Program-made: the position numbers and the translations under genes | Notes under the pieces: model-generated | Seen by the model: only the letters and a program-made list of their open reading frames with translations | The model's database searches: none | Told to the model about the DNA's origin: nothing | Shown: positions 54,446 to 63,935 of the stretch, piece after piece | Layout: each line of letters opens with the position of its first letter | Position numbering within the stretch: position 1 is the stretch's first letter | NCBI GenBank assembly: GCA_036365145.1 | Contig: JAEOAD010001942.1 | Location: 1,798,001 to 1,862,000 of the forward strand | Reading direction: 5' to 3' | DNA: 64,000 nt | Origin: Orientallactaga sibirica | Taxonomy: Eukaryota > Chordata > Mammalia > Rodentia > Dipodidae

Positions 54446-54690
54446 CTTCAATAAATAATATCCCTTCCTCTTGCCAGTGCTTTGGCAACCCCTGTGGTGG
54501 TTTCTCCTGTTGCTGTTGTCCACCTGATGTTGGCCAGGAGGTGATGTCCACCCTCTGCTCATGTCATTGTTTTCCCCTGCCATCATGGAGCTTCCCCTCA
54601 AGTCTGTAAGCCAAAATATACCTCCCCCCGCACACATACAAGCTGTTCTTGGTCATGTGTTTTCTGCCAACATTGAGCCTGACTGCAACA
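54287..54690 (+). mobile_element. MaLR LTR
   Basis: 404 bp, TGTGGTGGTTTGAG...GACTGCAACA. It matches the reverse LTRs at 61698 and 62700. It overlaps the right end of the tandem duplication, so its left part may be rearranged. Confidence 0.75.
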
Positions 54691-55217
54691 ATTCCCTATC
54701 CATACTCATACAAGTAACAAAAATTCTTTGTTGGATAACTTTAAAACCATGTCTGTGTTTTCTTTTCAATTATTAAAAAAGTCACATATTCATCATAAAA
54801 ATCAAAAAGGTAGTCAGAGAGATAGGGAAGGGTGGGCACTCCCAACAGGTAAAGGGCACAAGGGCATGCCAGCACCCTCACATTCCCAGTCAGGGATCTC
54901 AGTGTTGGATTCATGACAAGGGTGCCCACACCTCCCCCACGACCAATGTGGGAACACTTGCTTCACTTTTAGGAAATATTAACAGCCTCTGCTCACTTGA
55001 TTAAGCTAATGAAACAGTGTACCCCAAAAGATCATTCATGCAGCATTATCGCTTGCCATCAAGTGTCCTGTACTAACTAACTGAGGTGCTGGGAATCCAT
55101 ACTGGGTAAAATCAACCAATCAGACTTTTCAAGGTATCTGTTCTAGACTAAAGCTCTGGGGATCAACAATTGATTGCAAACTTTAAAAGATCCTACATTT
55201 ATGTCTTCCCTTTAGAA
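54691..55217. other. No recognisable feature
   Basis: Unique-looking sequence. Confidence 0.45.
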
Positions 55218-55441
55218 TTTCAACTGGAAAAGTTGCTCAGTTGTTAGACCGCTGGCCTAGCATGCCGGCCCTGGGTTTGATCCCAGCATCACACAAGCTG
55301 GGTGAAGTAGTGCATACCTACAATCTCAGCACCTAGGAGGTAGAGACAGGTGAATCAGAAGGTCAAGGTCTTCCTCAGCTATATAGTGAGTTCTAGGCCA
55401 ACCTGGACTACATGAGATACTGTCTCTAAAAAATAATAAAA
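55218..55441 (+). mobile_element. B4-like composite SINE
   Basis: ID-like head (AAAGTTGCTCAGTTGTTAGA...GGGTTTGATCCCAGCATC) then B1-like part ending GATACTGTCTCTAAAAAATA. Confidence 0.7.
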
Positions 55442-55649
55442 TAGGGATGAAGAGATAGCTTAGTGGTTAAGGTGCTTGTCTGTGAAGCCTAAGGACCCAA
55501 ATTCAATTCCCCAGGACCCACACAAGCTAGATGCACAAGGTGGTGCATGCATCTGGAGTTCGTTTGCAGTGGTTAGAGGCCCTAGCATGCCCATTCTCTC
55601 CCTCCCTCTCTCTCTCTCTATCTGCCTCTTTCTCTCTCTCTCTTTCAAA

Positions 55650-55688
<39 letters not shown>

Positions 55689-55708
55689 AATAATAAAATA
55701 AAAAACGA
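55442..55708 (+). mobile_element. B2-related SINE type A with long (AATA)n
   Basis: Forward copy landed in the B4 tail. Confidence 0.92.
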
Positions 55709-55744
55709 TTTAGCTAGACTATCACATCACATATATAGACAGAA

Positions 55745-56010
55745 AGTTTTAAAATCAACTTTATTGAGATATAATTTCCCTATAATAAAATTCATGCAAT
55801 TTCAAGTATACAGTTTGTTGAGTTTAAAAAAAAATATGTACATACCATGTAATCCACTCCATTGTCAAGCCACAGGTTTCCATCACCCCAGAAAATTCTG
55901 CCATACCACTTCCCAGTCAATCTCTCTTTACCCCAAACACTAATCAGCTCTCTGTTCTTCTAGATTAGACCTGTCTTCCTTAAGTTTCCATGTAAATGAA
56001 ATCAAAGATT
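55745..56010 (-). mobile_element. Ancient mammalian L1 3' end
   Basis: ACTTTATTGAGATATAATTT, then CCATCACCCCAGAAAATTCT and TTTCCATGTAAATGAAATCA, in the order of the old L1M-type 3' end (reverse). These predate rodents. Confidence 0.82.
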
Positions 56011-56267
56011 ATGTGTTCAGTTCTGTGTATGATGTGTGCACATGTTCATGTGTGGGTAAGTAGGTGGTGTAAGTGCATGTGTGTGTGTTTTGGAGACCGG
56101 AAGTGTTGTTTCTCTCAGATACCATCCACCTATTTTTGAGATGGAGTGTCTCATTGTCATGGAGCTTGCCAATTAGGCTAGACCAGGTGGCCAGCGAGCC
56201 ATGGGAATCTGCCTGGCACTGCCCCTTCCATGCTGAGATTACAAACTTGCAACATGGCACCCAACTG

Positions 56268-56447
56268 GTTGTTTTTTGGTTTGCTTATTTGTTTGTTTGG
56301 CTTTGGTTTTTTGAGGTAGGGTCTCGTTCTAGCTCAGGCTGACCCGGAATTAACTATGTAGTCTCAGGGTGGCCTTGAACTCATAGTGATCCTCCTACCT
56401 CTGCCTCCCAAGCATGGGATTAAAGGCGTGCACCACTATGCTTGGCT
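56268..56447 (-). mobile_element. B1-like SINE
   Basis: Reverse copy with (TTTG)n lead. Confidence 0.92.
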
Positions 56448-56460
56448 CACACTCAACTTA

Positions 56461-56692
56461 AAATTTTTTTAAATATATTTATATATTTATTTATTTATTT
56501 GAGAGAGAGAAAGAGGCAGAGAGAGAGAGACAGAGAATGGGCGTGCCAGGGCCTCCAGCCACTGCATACAAACTCCAGACGCGTTTGTGCCTCTTTGTAC
56601 ATCTGACTTATGTGGGTTCTGGTGGAGAATTGAACTGGGATCCTTTAGCTTTGAAGGCAAATGCCTTAACCTCTAAGCCACCTCTACAGCCC
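56461..56692 (-). mobile_element. B2-related SINE type A
   Basis: Reverse copy with CTCAACTT flanks at 56453-56460 and 56693-56700. Confidence 0.92.
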
Positions 56693-56865
56693 CTCAACTT
56701 TTTTCTTATAGTGGGTTCAAGGCATTGAACTTAGGTCCTTATACTTGCATAATAAGCATTTTACCTATAAAGTCATTTTCTCAGCCCCACTATATACTCT
56801 GTTAGTTTTTCCTCATCTTAAGGTTTTTGAGGGTCATTGATATTGTTGCATGTACTGATATCATT

Positions 56866-56869
56866 CATT

Positions 56870-56916
<47 letters not shown>

Positions 56917-57048
56917 TCTGAGGTAGGGTCTCACTCTAGCCCAGGCTGATCTGGAACTCACTCAGTAGTTTCAGGGTGGCCTCGAACTTACACCTCCTAC
57001 CTCTGCCTCCCGAGTGCTGGGATTAAAGGTGTGTGCCACCACGCCTGG
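56866..57048 (-). mobile_element. B1-like SINE
   Basis: Reverse copy with a long (TTTA)n lead. Confidence 0.92.
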
Positions 57049-57272
57049 CTATTTATTTTTTTTAAGAGAGAGCAAGAGAGAGAGAATTAGCATGCTTGGG
57101 CCTCAGCCACTGAAATTGAACACCAGATGCTTGTACCACCTAGTGGGCATATGTGACCTTGCACTTGCCTCACCTTTGGGCATCTGGCTAATGTGGGATA
57201 TGGAAAGTAGAACATGGGTCCTTTGGCTTTGTAGGCACGTGCCTTAACCACTAAGCCATCTCTCCAGCTCTC
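57049..57272 (-). mobile_element. B2-related SINE type C
   Basis: Reverse copy with GTACCACCTAGTGG at 57133-57146. Confidence 0.88.
57133..57146 (-). promoter_or_regulatory. CTCF-motif-like site in SINE type C
   Basis: Minus strand reads CCACTAGGTGGTAC, one change from the site at 37567. Confidence 0.42.
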
Positions 57273-57284
57273 ATTAATTCTTTT

Positions 57285-57605
57285 TTATGCACGTGTGTAT
57301 GTGTGTTCACATATGTGAATGCATGTGCCTGTGGGGGGGGGTGGCTAGAGGACAACCTTGGGGAGTTATCTTCAGGAATATTGTCCATCTTCTTTTAGGC
57401 AGGGTCTCTCATTGGACTGGAGCTCACCAATTACTTTAGACTGGCTGGTTAGTGAGTCCTAGGAATCCACCTGTGTCCATCTCCCTGATACTGGAATTAT
57501 AGTCATATGCCACCACATCCAGAAATTTTACATAGATACTGGGGATTGAACTTGAGACCTCATGTTTGAGAGACAAACTCTTTGCTGACTACTCTATCTC
57601 CCTGG
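57285..57605 (-). mobile_element. Old B3-like SINE
   Basis: Reverse element, TG-rich start (GTATGTGTGTTCACATATGT) to TACTCTATCTCCCTGG. Confidence 0.65.
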
Positions 57606-57615
57606 TCAAATAGAA

Positions 57616-57670
57616 TTCTTTTTCCTTCCTTCTTTTCTTTACTTTTCTTTTCTTTTCTTTTTTCTTTCTC

Positions 57671-57737
<67 letters not shown>

Positions 57738-57968
57738 TTGGAGAGAGACATAAAGATTGGGAGAGGGAGACAGTTAGACAATGAACATGCCAACAGCCTC
57801 TAAACCCCTGTGAATGAACTCCAGACACATGCGCCCCCTTGTGGGCAAGTGAGGCATTGCACCCTTGTGTCACTTTGCGTCTGGCTAAATGTGGAACCTG
57901 GCGATTGGAACCAGTGTTCTTAGGCTTAGCAGGCAGGCACCTTAACTGCTAAGCCATCTCTCCAGCCC
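57616..57968 (-). mobile_element. B2-related SINE type B with (TTTC)n tail
   Basis: Reverse copy whose A tail has become about 110 bp of TTTC/TTTTC units (57625-57738). Confidence 0.92.
57831..57844 (-). promoter_or_regulatory. CTCF-motif-like site in SINE type B
   Basis: Complement of CCACAAGGGGGCGC, intact. Confidence 0.45.
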
Positions 57969-58099
57969 ATTCATTCTTTATTTTTCCATGTGTATGTGAG
58001 TGTGGTGTGTATGTGTATGGACACACATGTGTTTGCACATTGGTATGGAGGCCATAGATGGATATTAGGTGTGTCCCTCAAGTATTATACACCTGATTT

Positions 58100-58371
58100 T
58101 TTTTTGAGGCACGCCCAACAGACTGGCCTTATTTTTTATGTGAGGGAGCAAAAGCAAGCAAGAGAGAGAAAGAGAGAGAGAGAATTGGCTGCTAGGGCCT
58201 CCAGTCACTATAATCGAACTCCAGATGCATGCGCCACCTTGTATGCATGTGTGACCTTGCACACTTGTGTTACCTTGTATGTTTTGCATACATGGGAACT
58301 GGAGAGTCAAACATGGGTCCTTAGGTTTCACAGACAAGTGCCTTAACTGCTAAGCTACTTCTCCAGCCCTC
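58100..58371 (-). mobile_element. B2-related SINE type C
   Basis: Reverse copy between CACCTGATTT at 58090-58099 and 58372-58381. GCCCAACAGACTGGCC near its start is shared with the type C copy at 15672. Confidence 0.92.
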
Positions 58372-58381
58372 CACCTGATTT

Positions 58382-58595
58382 AAATTTTTTTTTTAAATTT
58401 TCAAGCAGAGAGAGAGAGTAAGAGAGAGAGAGAGAGAGAAAATGAATGGGCGCACCAGGGCCTCCAGCCACTGCAAATGATCTCCAGATGCATGTGCCAC
58501 TTTTTACATCTGGCTTTACGTGGGTACTGGGGAAATAACTCAGGTCATTAGGCTCTGAGATAAGAGCCTTAATCCCTGAGCAATCTCTCTAGCCC
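58382..58595 (-). mobile_element. B2-related SINE type A
   Basis: Reverse copy between CACCTGATTT at 58372-58381 and 58596-58605. Confidence 0.93.
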
Positions 58596-58605
58596 CACCT
58601 GATTT

Positions 58606-58887
58606 AAAAAATTATTTATTTATTTATTTTTAAAATTTTAAATTTTTTTTGTTTTTGGAGAGAGACAGACAGAGAGAGGGACAGGGAGACAGATAGAGAA
58701 TGGGCGCCCAGCAGTCTCTCACCTGCTGTGAACGAAATCCAGATGTGTGCGCCCCCTTGTGGGAAAGTGTGGCATTGCACCCTTGCATCACTTTGCATCC
58801 GGCTAAACGTGGGACCTGGAGATTGGAACCGGGTTCTTAGGCTTAGCAGGCAGGTGCCTTAACCGCTAAGCCATCTCTCCAGCCCCC
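58606..58887 (-). mobile_element. B2-related SINE type B
   Basis: Reverse copy between CACCTGATTT at 58596-58605 and 58888-58897. Confidence 0.94.
58749..58762 (-). promoter_or_regulatory. CTCF-motif-like site in SINE type B
   Basis: Complement of CCACAAGGGGGCGC, intact. Confidence 0.45.
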
Positions 58888-59273
58888 CACCTGATTTTTT
58901 GAGACAGTCTTGTACTAAACCTATGTCTCACTGATTGGGCTAAACATGCTCCCATCTCTGCCTCCACCCCGGCCCCAGCACTGGCGTTGTGTGTGCTGCC
59001 AGACCAGGCTTTTACATGGGTTCTGGGGATCATAACTCAGGTCCTTATGCTTGTATGGCAAGCACTTTGCCAGCAGAGCCATTTCCCAACCCCTAGTTCA
59101 TTCTTTCAATTGTGGAGTGTTAGTTTACGTTATGAACAAACCACATTTTGTTTATCCAATCTCTTGTTGACAATCCATGCAAATGGTCTGCCTTTTTAGT
59201 CCTTACAAAGAATGTTACTAAAACCATATGTTTATATTTCTCTTAGGTAAATGTCAAATTAATAGTGTTGCTG

Positions 59274-59472
59274 CAGCTGGAGATATGGCTTAGCTTAGTG
59301 GTTAAGGCACTTGCCTGTGAAGCCTAAGAACCCAGGTTTGGTGCCTTAGAACCCATGTAAGCCAAATGCACATAGTGGCACATGCATTTGGAGTTCATTT
59401 GCAGTGCCTAGAGGACCTGGCATGCCAATTCTCTCTCTCTCTCTCTAATAAATAAATAAATAAAAATAAAAT
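59274..59472 (+). mobile_element. B2-related SINE type A
   Basis: Forward copy. AATAGTGTTGCTG at 59261-59273 and 59709-59721 encloses this and the next SINE. Confidence 0.93.
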
Positions 59473-59708
59473 TTAGAGCTGGAGAGATGGCTTAGCAATT
59501 AAGACGTTTGCCAGTGGAGCCAAAGGACCCAGATTTGATTCCCCAGGACCCACGTAAACTAGATGCACAAGGTGGCACATGCATCTGGAGTTTGTTTACA
59601 GTGACTGAAGGCCCTGGCATGCTCATTCTCTCCCTCTCTTTCTCTCTCTCTCTCTGCCTCATTCTATCTCTCTCTCTCTCAAATCGATAAAATAAAATAA
59701 ATTTAAAA
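59473..59708 (+). mobile_element. B2-related SINE type A in the previous tail
   Basis: Forward copy that landed in the A-rich tail of the preceding SINE. Confidence 0.93.
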
Positions 59709-59760
59709 AATAGTGTTGCTGAACCATAGGGTAAGTACACATTTTTAGTGAAGATTTGAA

Positions 59761-59890
59761 CATCTTTTTTTAAAAAATATTTTATTGTTTAAATTATTTA
59801 TTGGAGAGAGAAAGAAAGTGAGTGAATTCCAGGTCAGCCTGGGCTAGAGTGAGACCCTATGGGGGTGAGGGTGGGGGAGAAAAAAACATT
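59761..59890. mobile_element. SINE/B1 deletion junction
   Basis: The tail and purine start of a reverse type A SINE (59761-59819) join the last third of a forward B1 (GAATTCCAGGTCAGCCTGGG). The bodies between are gone. Confidence 0.75.
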
Positions 59891-60213
59891 AAAAAATTAA
59901 GAGATTATGGCATCTGCAATCAACAATGTTAAATATGGAACTTGTGTAATAATAGTGAGAATCATTCCACTGATCTTCCTAAAAAGAGGACTTCTAATTT
60001 CACTAATAAGAACATGAAGGAGGTTAGGAAATCTCCAAAACAGTTGTCCACTTACATAACTAGACCAGCTCGACAACTGGGGAAAAGCCAAGTTAAAGTG
60101 TACAAGGTGGTCTATCACAGAGAGTTCATCAGCCCATCCTAAATCCCTGATATAGAAATCAACAGTCTCCTAAAAGTGGGGACTATGGCATGGCAAATAA
60201 AGAAAGTGAAATG

Positions 60214-60478
60214 GGGCTGGAGAGATGGCTTAGCGGTTAAGGCGCCTGCCTGTTAAGCCTAAGAACCCGGTTCCAATCTCCATCCAGGTCCCACGTTTAG
60301 CCAGTTGCAAAGTGATGCAAGGGCGCAATACCGCACTTGCCCACAAGGGGGCGCATGCATCTGGATTTCGTTCACAGCAGCTGAGAGACTGCTGGCACAC
60401 CCATTCTCTGTCTCCCTCTCCCTCTCTCTCTCTCTGTCTCTCTCTGTGTCTCTCTCCAAAAATAAAAAAAAAATTAAA
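60214..60478 (+). mobile_element. B2-related SINE type B
   Basis: Forward copy with AAGAAAGTGAA repeated on both sides (60201-60211, 60480-60490). Confidence 0.94.
60341..60354 (+). promoter_or_regulatory. CTCF-motif-like site in SINE type B
   Basis: CCACAAGGGGGCGC, intact. Confidence 0.45.
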
Positions 60479-60585
60479 AAAGAAAGTGAACTGGCTTGCA
60501 CAGCAAACCTGCTTGAAAAATTATGCCATGATAGTGGAATGGTTTTGGTTAACTCCAGGGACCATAAAACAATGGCCCAAGTTTT

Positions 60586-61381
60586 TTTTTAATTTTTTTA
60601 TTGACAACTTCTATACTTATGTACAAAAAACCCCATGACATTTCCCTCCCCTCCTCCATTCCCCTTTAGAACTCCATTCTCTGTCATATCCCCTCCCTCT
60701 CTCCATTAGTCTCTCTTAATTTGATGTCATCATCTTTTTCTTCTATTATGAGGGTCTTGCGAAGGTATTGCTAGGCACTGCAAGGTCATGGATATCAAGG
60801 GCAATTTCTAACTGTACAGTTGCATTGTAAGGAGTTGTACCCTTCCTTTGGCTCTTACATTCTTTTCACCCCCTCTTCCGCAATGGTCCCTGAGCCTTGG
60901 AGGGTATGACAGAGATGTTTCAGTGCTGGGTACTCCTCCATCCCTTCTTCTCAGCACTATGTTGCCTTTTGGGTCATCCCAGTGGTCATCGCCATCTGAA
61001 AAGAGAAGCTTCTCTAACCAGAAGTGAGAGTAGCATTAATATGTGAACATGAACATTAAGTACAGTGCTTTCAGGGCAGCTTGGTGGGGATAATATATAC
61101 ATTTAGCCAGACAAGAGCAGGCTTTATACCCCTAAGGCTCATGACCTCCCCTGCCATAGACTTTTGCTTAGTTTTTTCAGTATCAGGCATGTATTCCCTT
61201 CCATACAGAGGGCCTTCAGTCCAATTATGGAGCAGTTGGTTACCCCAAGAACAGACATGTCACTATGGCACCCATTCAGTCATTGGGCCTGTATGGCTAA
61301 ACTTGAATTTTCCAGTGTCCACTGTTTTCACTGATGATGATTTCCCTCTCTCATACGGCTGCATACAGTGCAGCTTTCAAG
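60586..61381 (-). mobile_element. L1 3' end, 5'-truncated
   Basis: The longest L1 piece here (796 bp, reverse), with perfect duplication GGCCCAAGTTTT at 60574-60585 and 61382-61393. A 109-codon plus frame within it is antisense chance. Confidence 0.9.
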
Positions 61382-61697
61382 GGCCCAAGTTTTATTCAGC
61401 AGGAATGTGAGATTAAATGTAGCTTTAACTTTCTGGAGAAAGAGAAGTGTAAGTGAACTTGTAGCCTATGTGGTGAGGACAGAAGATCTGGGAGCTGTGG
61501 TAGATTGACTTCTTATTCTAATGAACAGATGTGTAATAGTTGGTTTGAACTGGCTTCAAGCGGTAATAAAAAGGTGATGGTCACAACTGTCATCCAAAAC
61601 AAATCATAAATGATGGAAATATTAGAATTTTGAAGCAGTAAGTAAGTGGATTATGGGAACAGGAAAACCATCTTACTTCGGTTCCATGATAGACTGG

Positions 61698-62018
61698 TGT
61701 TGTAATCAGCTTCCCATTGCTGGCAGAAAACACCTGACCAAGAGCAGCTTGTGAAAGTGTTTATTTTGGCTCACAGACTCCAGGGGAAGTTCCATGATGG
61801 CAGGGGAAAATGTGGCATGACCTGAACAACATCAGGTGGACAACAGCACCAGGAGAGTGTGCCAAACACTGGCAAGGGGAAGCTGGATATAACACTTATA
61901 AGCCTGCCCCCAATAATACACTGCCTCCAGGAAGCTTCAATTCCCACGTTGCTACCAGCTGGGAACTTAGCATTCAGAACACATAAGTTTATGAGGACAT
62001 GTGAATCAAACCACCACA
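61698..62018 (-). mobile_element. MaLR solo LTR
   Basis: Reverse LTR, TGTTGTAATC...CCACCACA, with a perfect 5-bp duplication ACTGG at 61693-61697 and 62019-62023. Confidence 0.88.
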
Positions 62019-62203
62019 ACTGGTAATAAAACAAATAGATGTAGATGTTTATTACCGTTGCATTGAGAGAGTTCATCTACTAAAGAGCTTTTAGCTATGG
62101 AAAACATCACTAGATTATATAATTTCAAAAGGTAGGTCTCTTCTGAGAACTGTGGACTATGGAAGAAATCAAATCATTTTTTTTCTTTTAAAAGCCTCAT
62201 GAA

Positions 62204-62350
62204 GCTGGGTGTGGTGGCGCATGCCTTTAATCCCAGCACTTGGGAGGCAGAGGTAGGAGAATCGCCATGAGTTCGAGGCCACCCTGAGACTACATAGTTA
62301 ATTCCAGGTTAGCCTGGATCAGAGTGAGACCCTACCTTGAAAAAAAAAAA
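62204..62350 (+). mobile_element. B1-like SINE
   Basis: Forward copy with AAAAGCCTCATGAA at 62190-62203 and 62351-62364. Confidence 0.95.
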
Positions 62351-62364
62351 AAAAGCCTCATGAA

Positions 62365-62550
62365 TGCTGGAGAGATATAGTTCAGTGGTTAAGGTGCTTG
62401 CCTGCAAAGCCTAATGACCTGGGTTTGATTCCCCAGTACCCATGTAAAGCCAAATGCTCAAAAAGATGCTTCTATCTGGAGTTTGTTTGCAGTGTCTCGA
62501 GGCCCTGGCATGCCCATTCTGTGTGCCTTCTATCTACCTGTCTCTGCTTG

Positions 62551-62589
<39 letters not shown>

Positions 62590-62597
62590 ATTTTTTA
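62365..62597 (+). mobile_element. B2-related SINE type A
   Basis: Forward copy directly after the B1 target repeat, with a long (AATA)n tail. Confidence 0.93.
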
Positions 62598-62602
62598 AAA
62601 GC

Positions 62603-62667
62603 CCATTCTGTCTGTCTTCTACCTACCTCTCTCTGCTTGCAAATAAATAAATACAGTATTTTTTTTT
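62603..62667 (+). mobile_element. B2-related SINE 3'-end-only copy
   Basis: Only the last 60 or so bases of a SINE (CCCATTCTGTCTGTC... to AAATAAATAAATA) sit between AAAAGCC and AAAGCC, a strongly 5'-truncated insertion. Confidence 0.8.
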
Positions 62668-62699
62668 TAAAGCCACAAGATAAAACTACTAACGAAACC

Positions 62700-63049
62700 T
62701 GTTGCAGTCAGGTTCACATTGCTGGCAGAAATCACCAGACCAAAAGCAGCTTTTGGGAAAAAAAGGGGTTTATTTTGGCTTATAGATTTGAGGGAAAGCT
62801 TCATAATGGCGGGGGAAACCGATGGCATGAGCAGAGGGTGGACATCACCCCCTGGACAACATCAGGTGGACAACAGGAACAGGAGAGTGTGCCAAACACT
62901 GGCAAGGGGAAACTGGCTCTAACACCCATAAGCTTTCCCCCAACAATACACTGCCTCCAGGAGGCATTAATTCCCAAATCTCCATCAGTTGGGAACCTCG
63001 CATTCAGAACACCTAAGTTTATGGGGGACACCTGAATCAAACCACCGCA
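62700..63049 (-). mobile_element. MaLR solo LTR
   Basis: Reverse LTR, TGTTGCAGTC...ACCACCGCA, closely like 61698. Flanks AAACC and ACACC differ by one base. Confidence 0.85.
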
Positions 63050-63054
63050 ACACC

Positions 63055-63400
63055 CTAACAATCTACTTCACATTGAAGTGAAAAGACATCTGAAAGGAGC
63101 AGCTTCAGCATCACCAAGCTGACCGCACGCCACACGCCACACACCAGGAGAGCGCTCACTTTTGCTGCGTCTGTTTATATGGCTATTTGTAGTCAGCTGT
63201 GAGAACTGCTGGGTCTTCATGCAGTCCTGCATGAGAGTGTAATTTACAGTGTGCGAGAAAATAAGACAGGACTTACTAACTAGCAACTACAAAGACCAGT
63301 CATTAATTTTTATTGTGTTTTATATTAAAAACATTTAAATGTATGCAGCTACTTTTGTTGAAAAGACTTTGAAAGTTTAAGGCATCATAGTAAACAATCA
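63055..63400. other. No recognisable feature
   Basis: Unique-looking sequence with a 72-codon minus-strand frame of no known family. Confidence 0.45.
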
Positions 63401-63414
63401 GTATAAAAGTTTGG

Positions 63415-63640
63415 AGGGGATGGAGGGATGGCTTAGCAGTTAAGGCATTTTCTTGTGAAGCCAAAGGACCCAGGTTCAATTCCCCAGGACCCATGTAAGC
63501 CAGATGCACAAGGGCACATGTGTCTGGAGTTCATCTGCAGTGGCTATAGGCCCTAGTGTGCCCATTCTCTCTCTGTTTATCTTCTCTCTCTCTCTCTCTC
63601 TCTGCTCACAAATAAATAAATAAAAATTAAAAAAATTTTT
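63415..63640 (+). mobile_element. B2-related SINE type A
   Basis: Forward copy with AAAGTTTGG at 63406-63414 and 63641-63649. Confidence 0.94.
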
Positions 63641-63649
63641 AAAGTTTGG

Positions 63650-63873
63650 TGGGGCTGGAGAGATGGCTTAGTGGTTAAGTGCTTGCCTATGAAACCTAAG
63701 GACTCTGGTTCAAGGCTCAATTCCCCAGTACCCATGTAAGCCTGATGGACAAGGTGGCGCATGCATCTGGAGTTCATTTGCAGTGGCTAGAGGCCCTGGT
63801 GCGCCTGTTTTCTCTCTTTCCCTCTCTGTGTCTGTTGCTAATAAATAAAAATAAATAAACAAAAAAATTTTTA
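63650..63873 (+). mobile_element. B2-related SINE type A
   Basis: A second forward copy at the same target, followed by AAAGTTGTTTGG. Confidence 0.93.
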
Positions 63874-63935
63874 AAGTTGTTTGGTCTACACTGATACTAG
63901 GTATACAAAATGCCTTAGTTGTTGTTGTCATTATT

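Larger units (their letters stand above)
56020..56787 (-). mobile_element. Old B3-like SINE, interrupted
   Basis: Arms at 56020-56265 and about 56700-56787 (ending TCATTTTCTCAGCCCC), split by a B1 and a type A SINE. Confidence 0.6.
57970..59096 (-). mobile_element. Old B3-like SINE hit three times at one site
   Basis: Left arm 57970-58099, right arm 58888-59096 (to AGAGCCATTTCCCAACCCC). Three younger SINEs lie between, each flanked by CACCTGATTT. Confidence 0.7.
59891..61692 (+). other. Unidentified segment split by SINE and L1
   Basis: With the SINE (60214-60478) and L1 (60586-61381) removed, about 0.74 kb remains. A 66-codon open frame at 59942-60142 is rich in lysine and polar residues (PARQLGKSQVKVYKVVYHRE near its end). 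A frame after the SINE reads ELACTANLLEKLCHDSGMV. It looks like an old gene-derived retrocopy, but I cannot name a parent. Confidence 0.4.

Noticed and set aside
58090..58897. Regularly spaced short repeats resembling a CRISPR array
   Set aside because: The 10-bp repeats are target duplications around SINEs. Spacers are known SINEs of 214-282 bp and the DNA is mammalian.
61081..61410. 109-codon plus-strand frame
   Set aside because: It is antisense to a 5'-truncated L1 bounded by a perfect target duplication.
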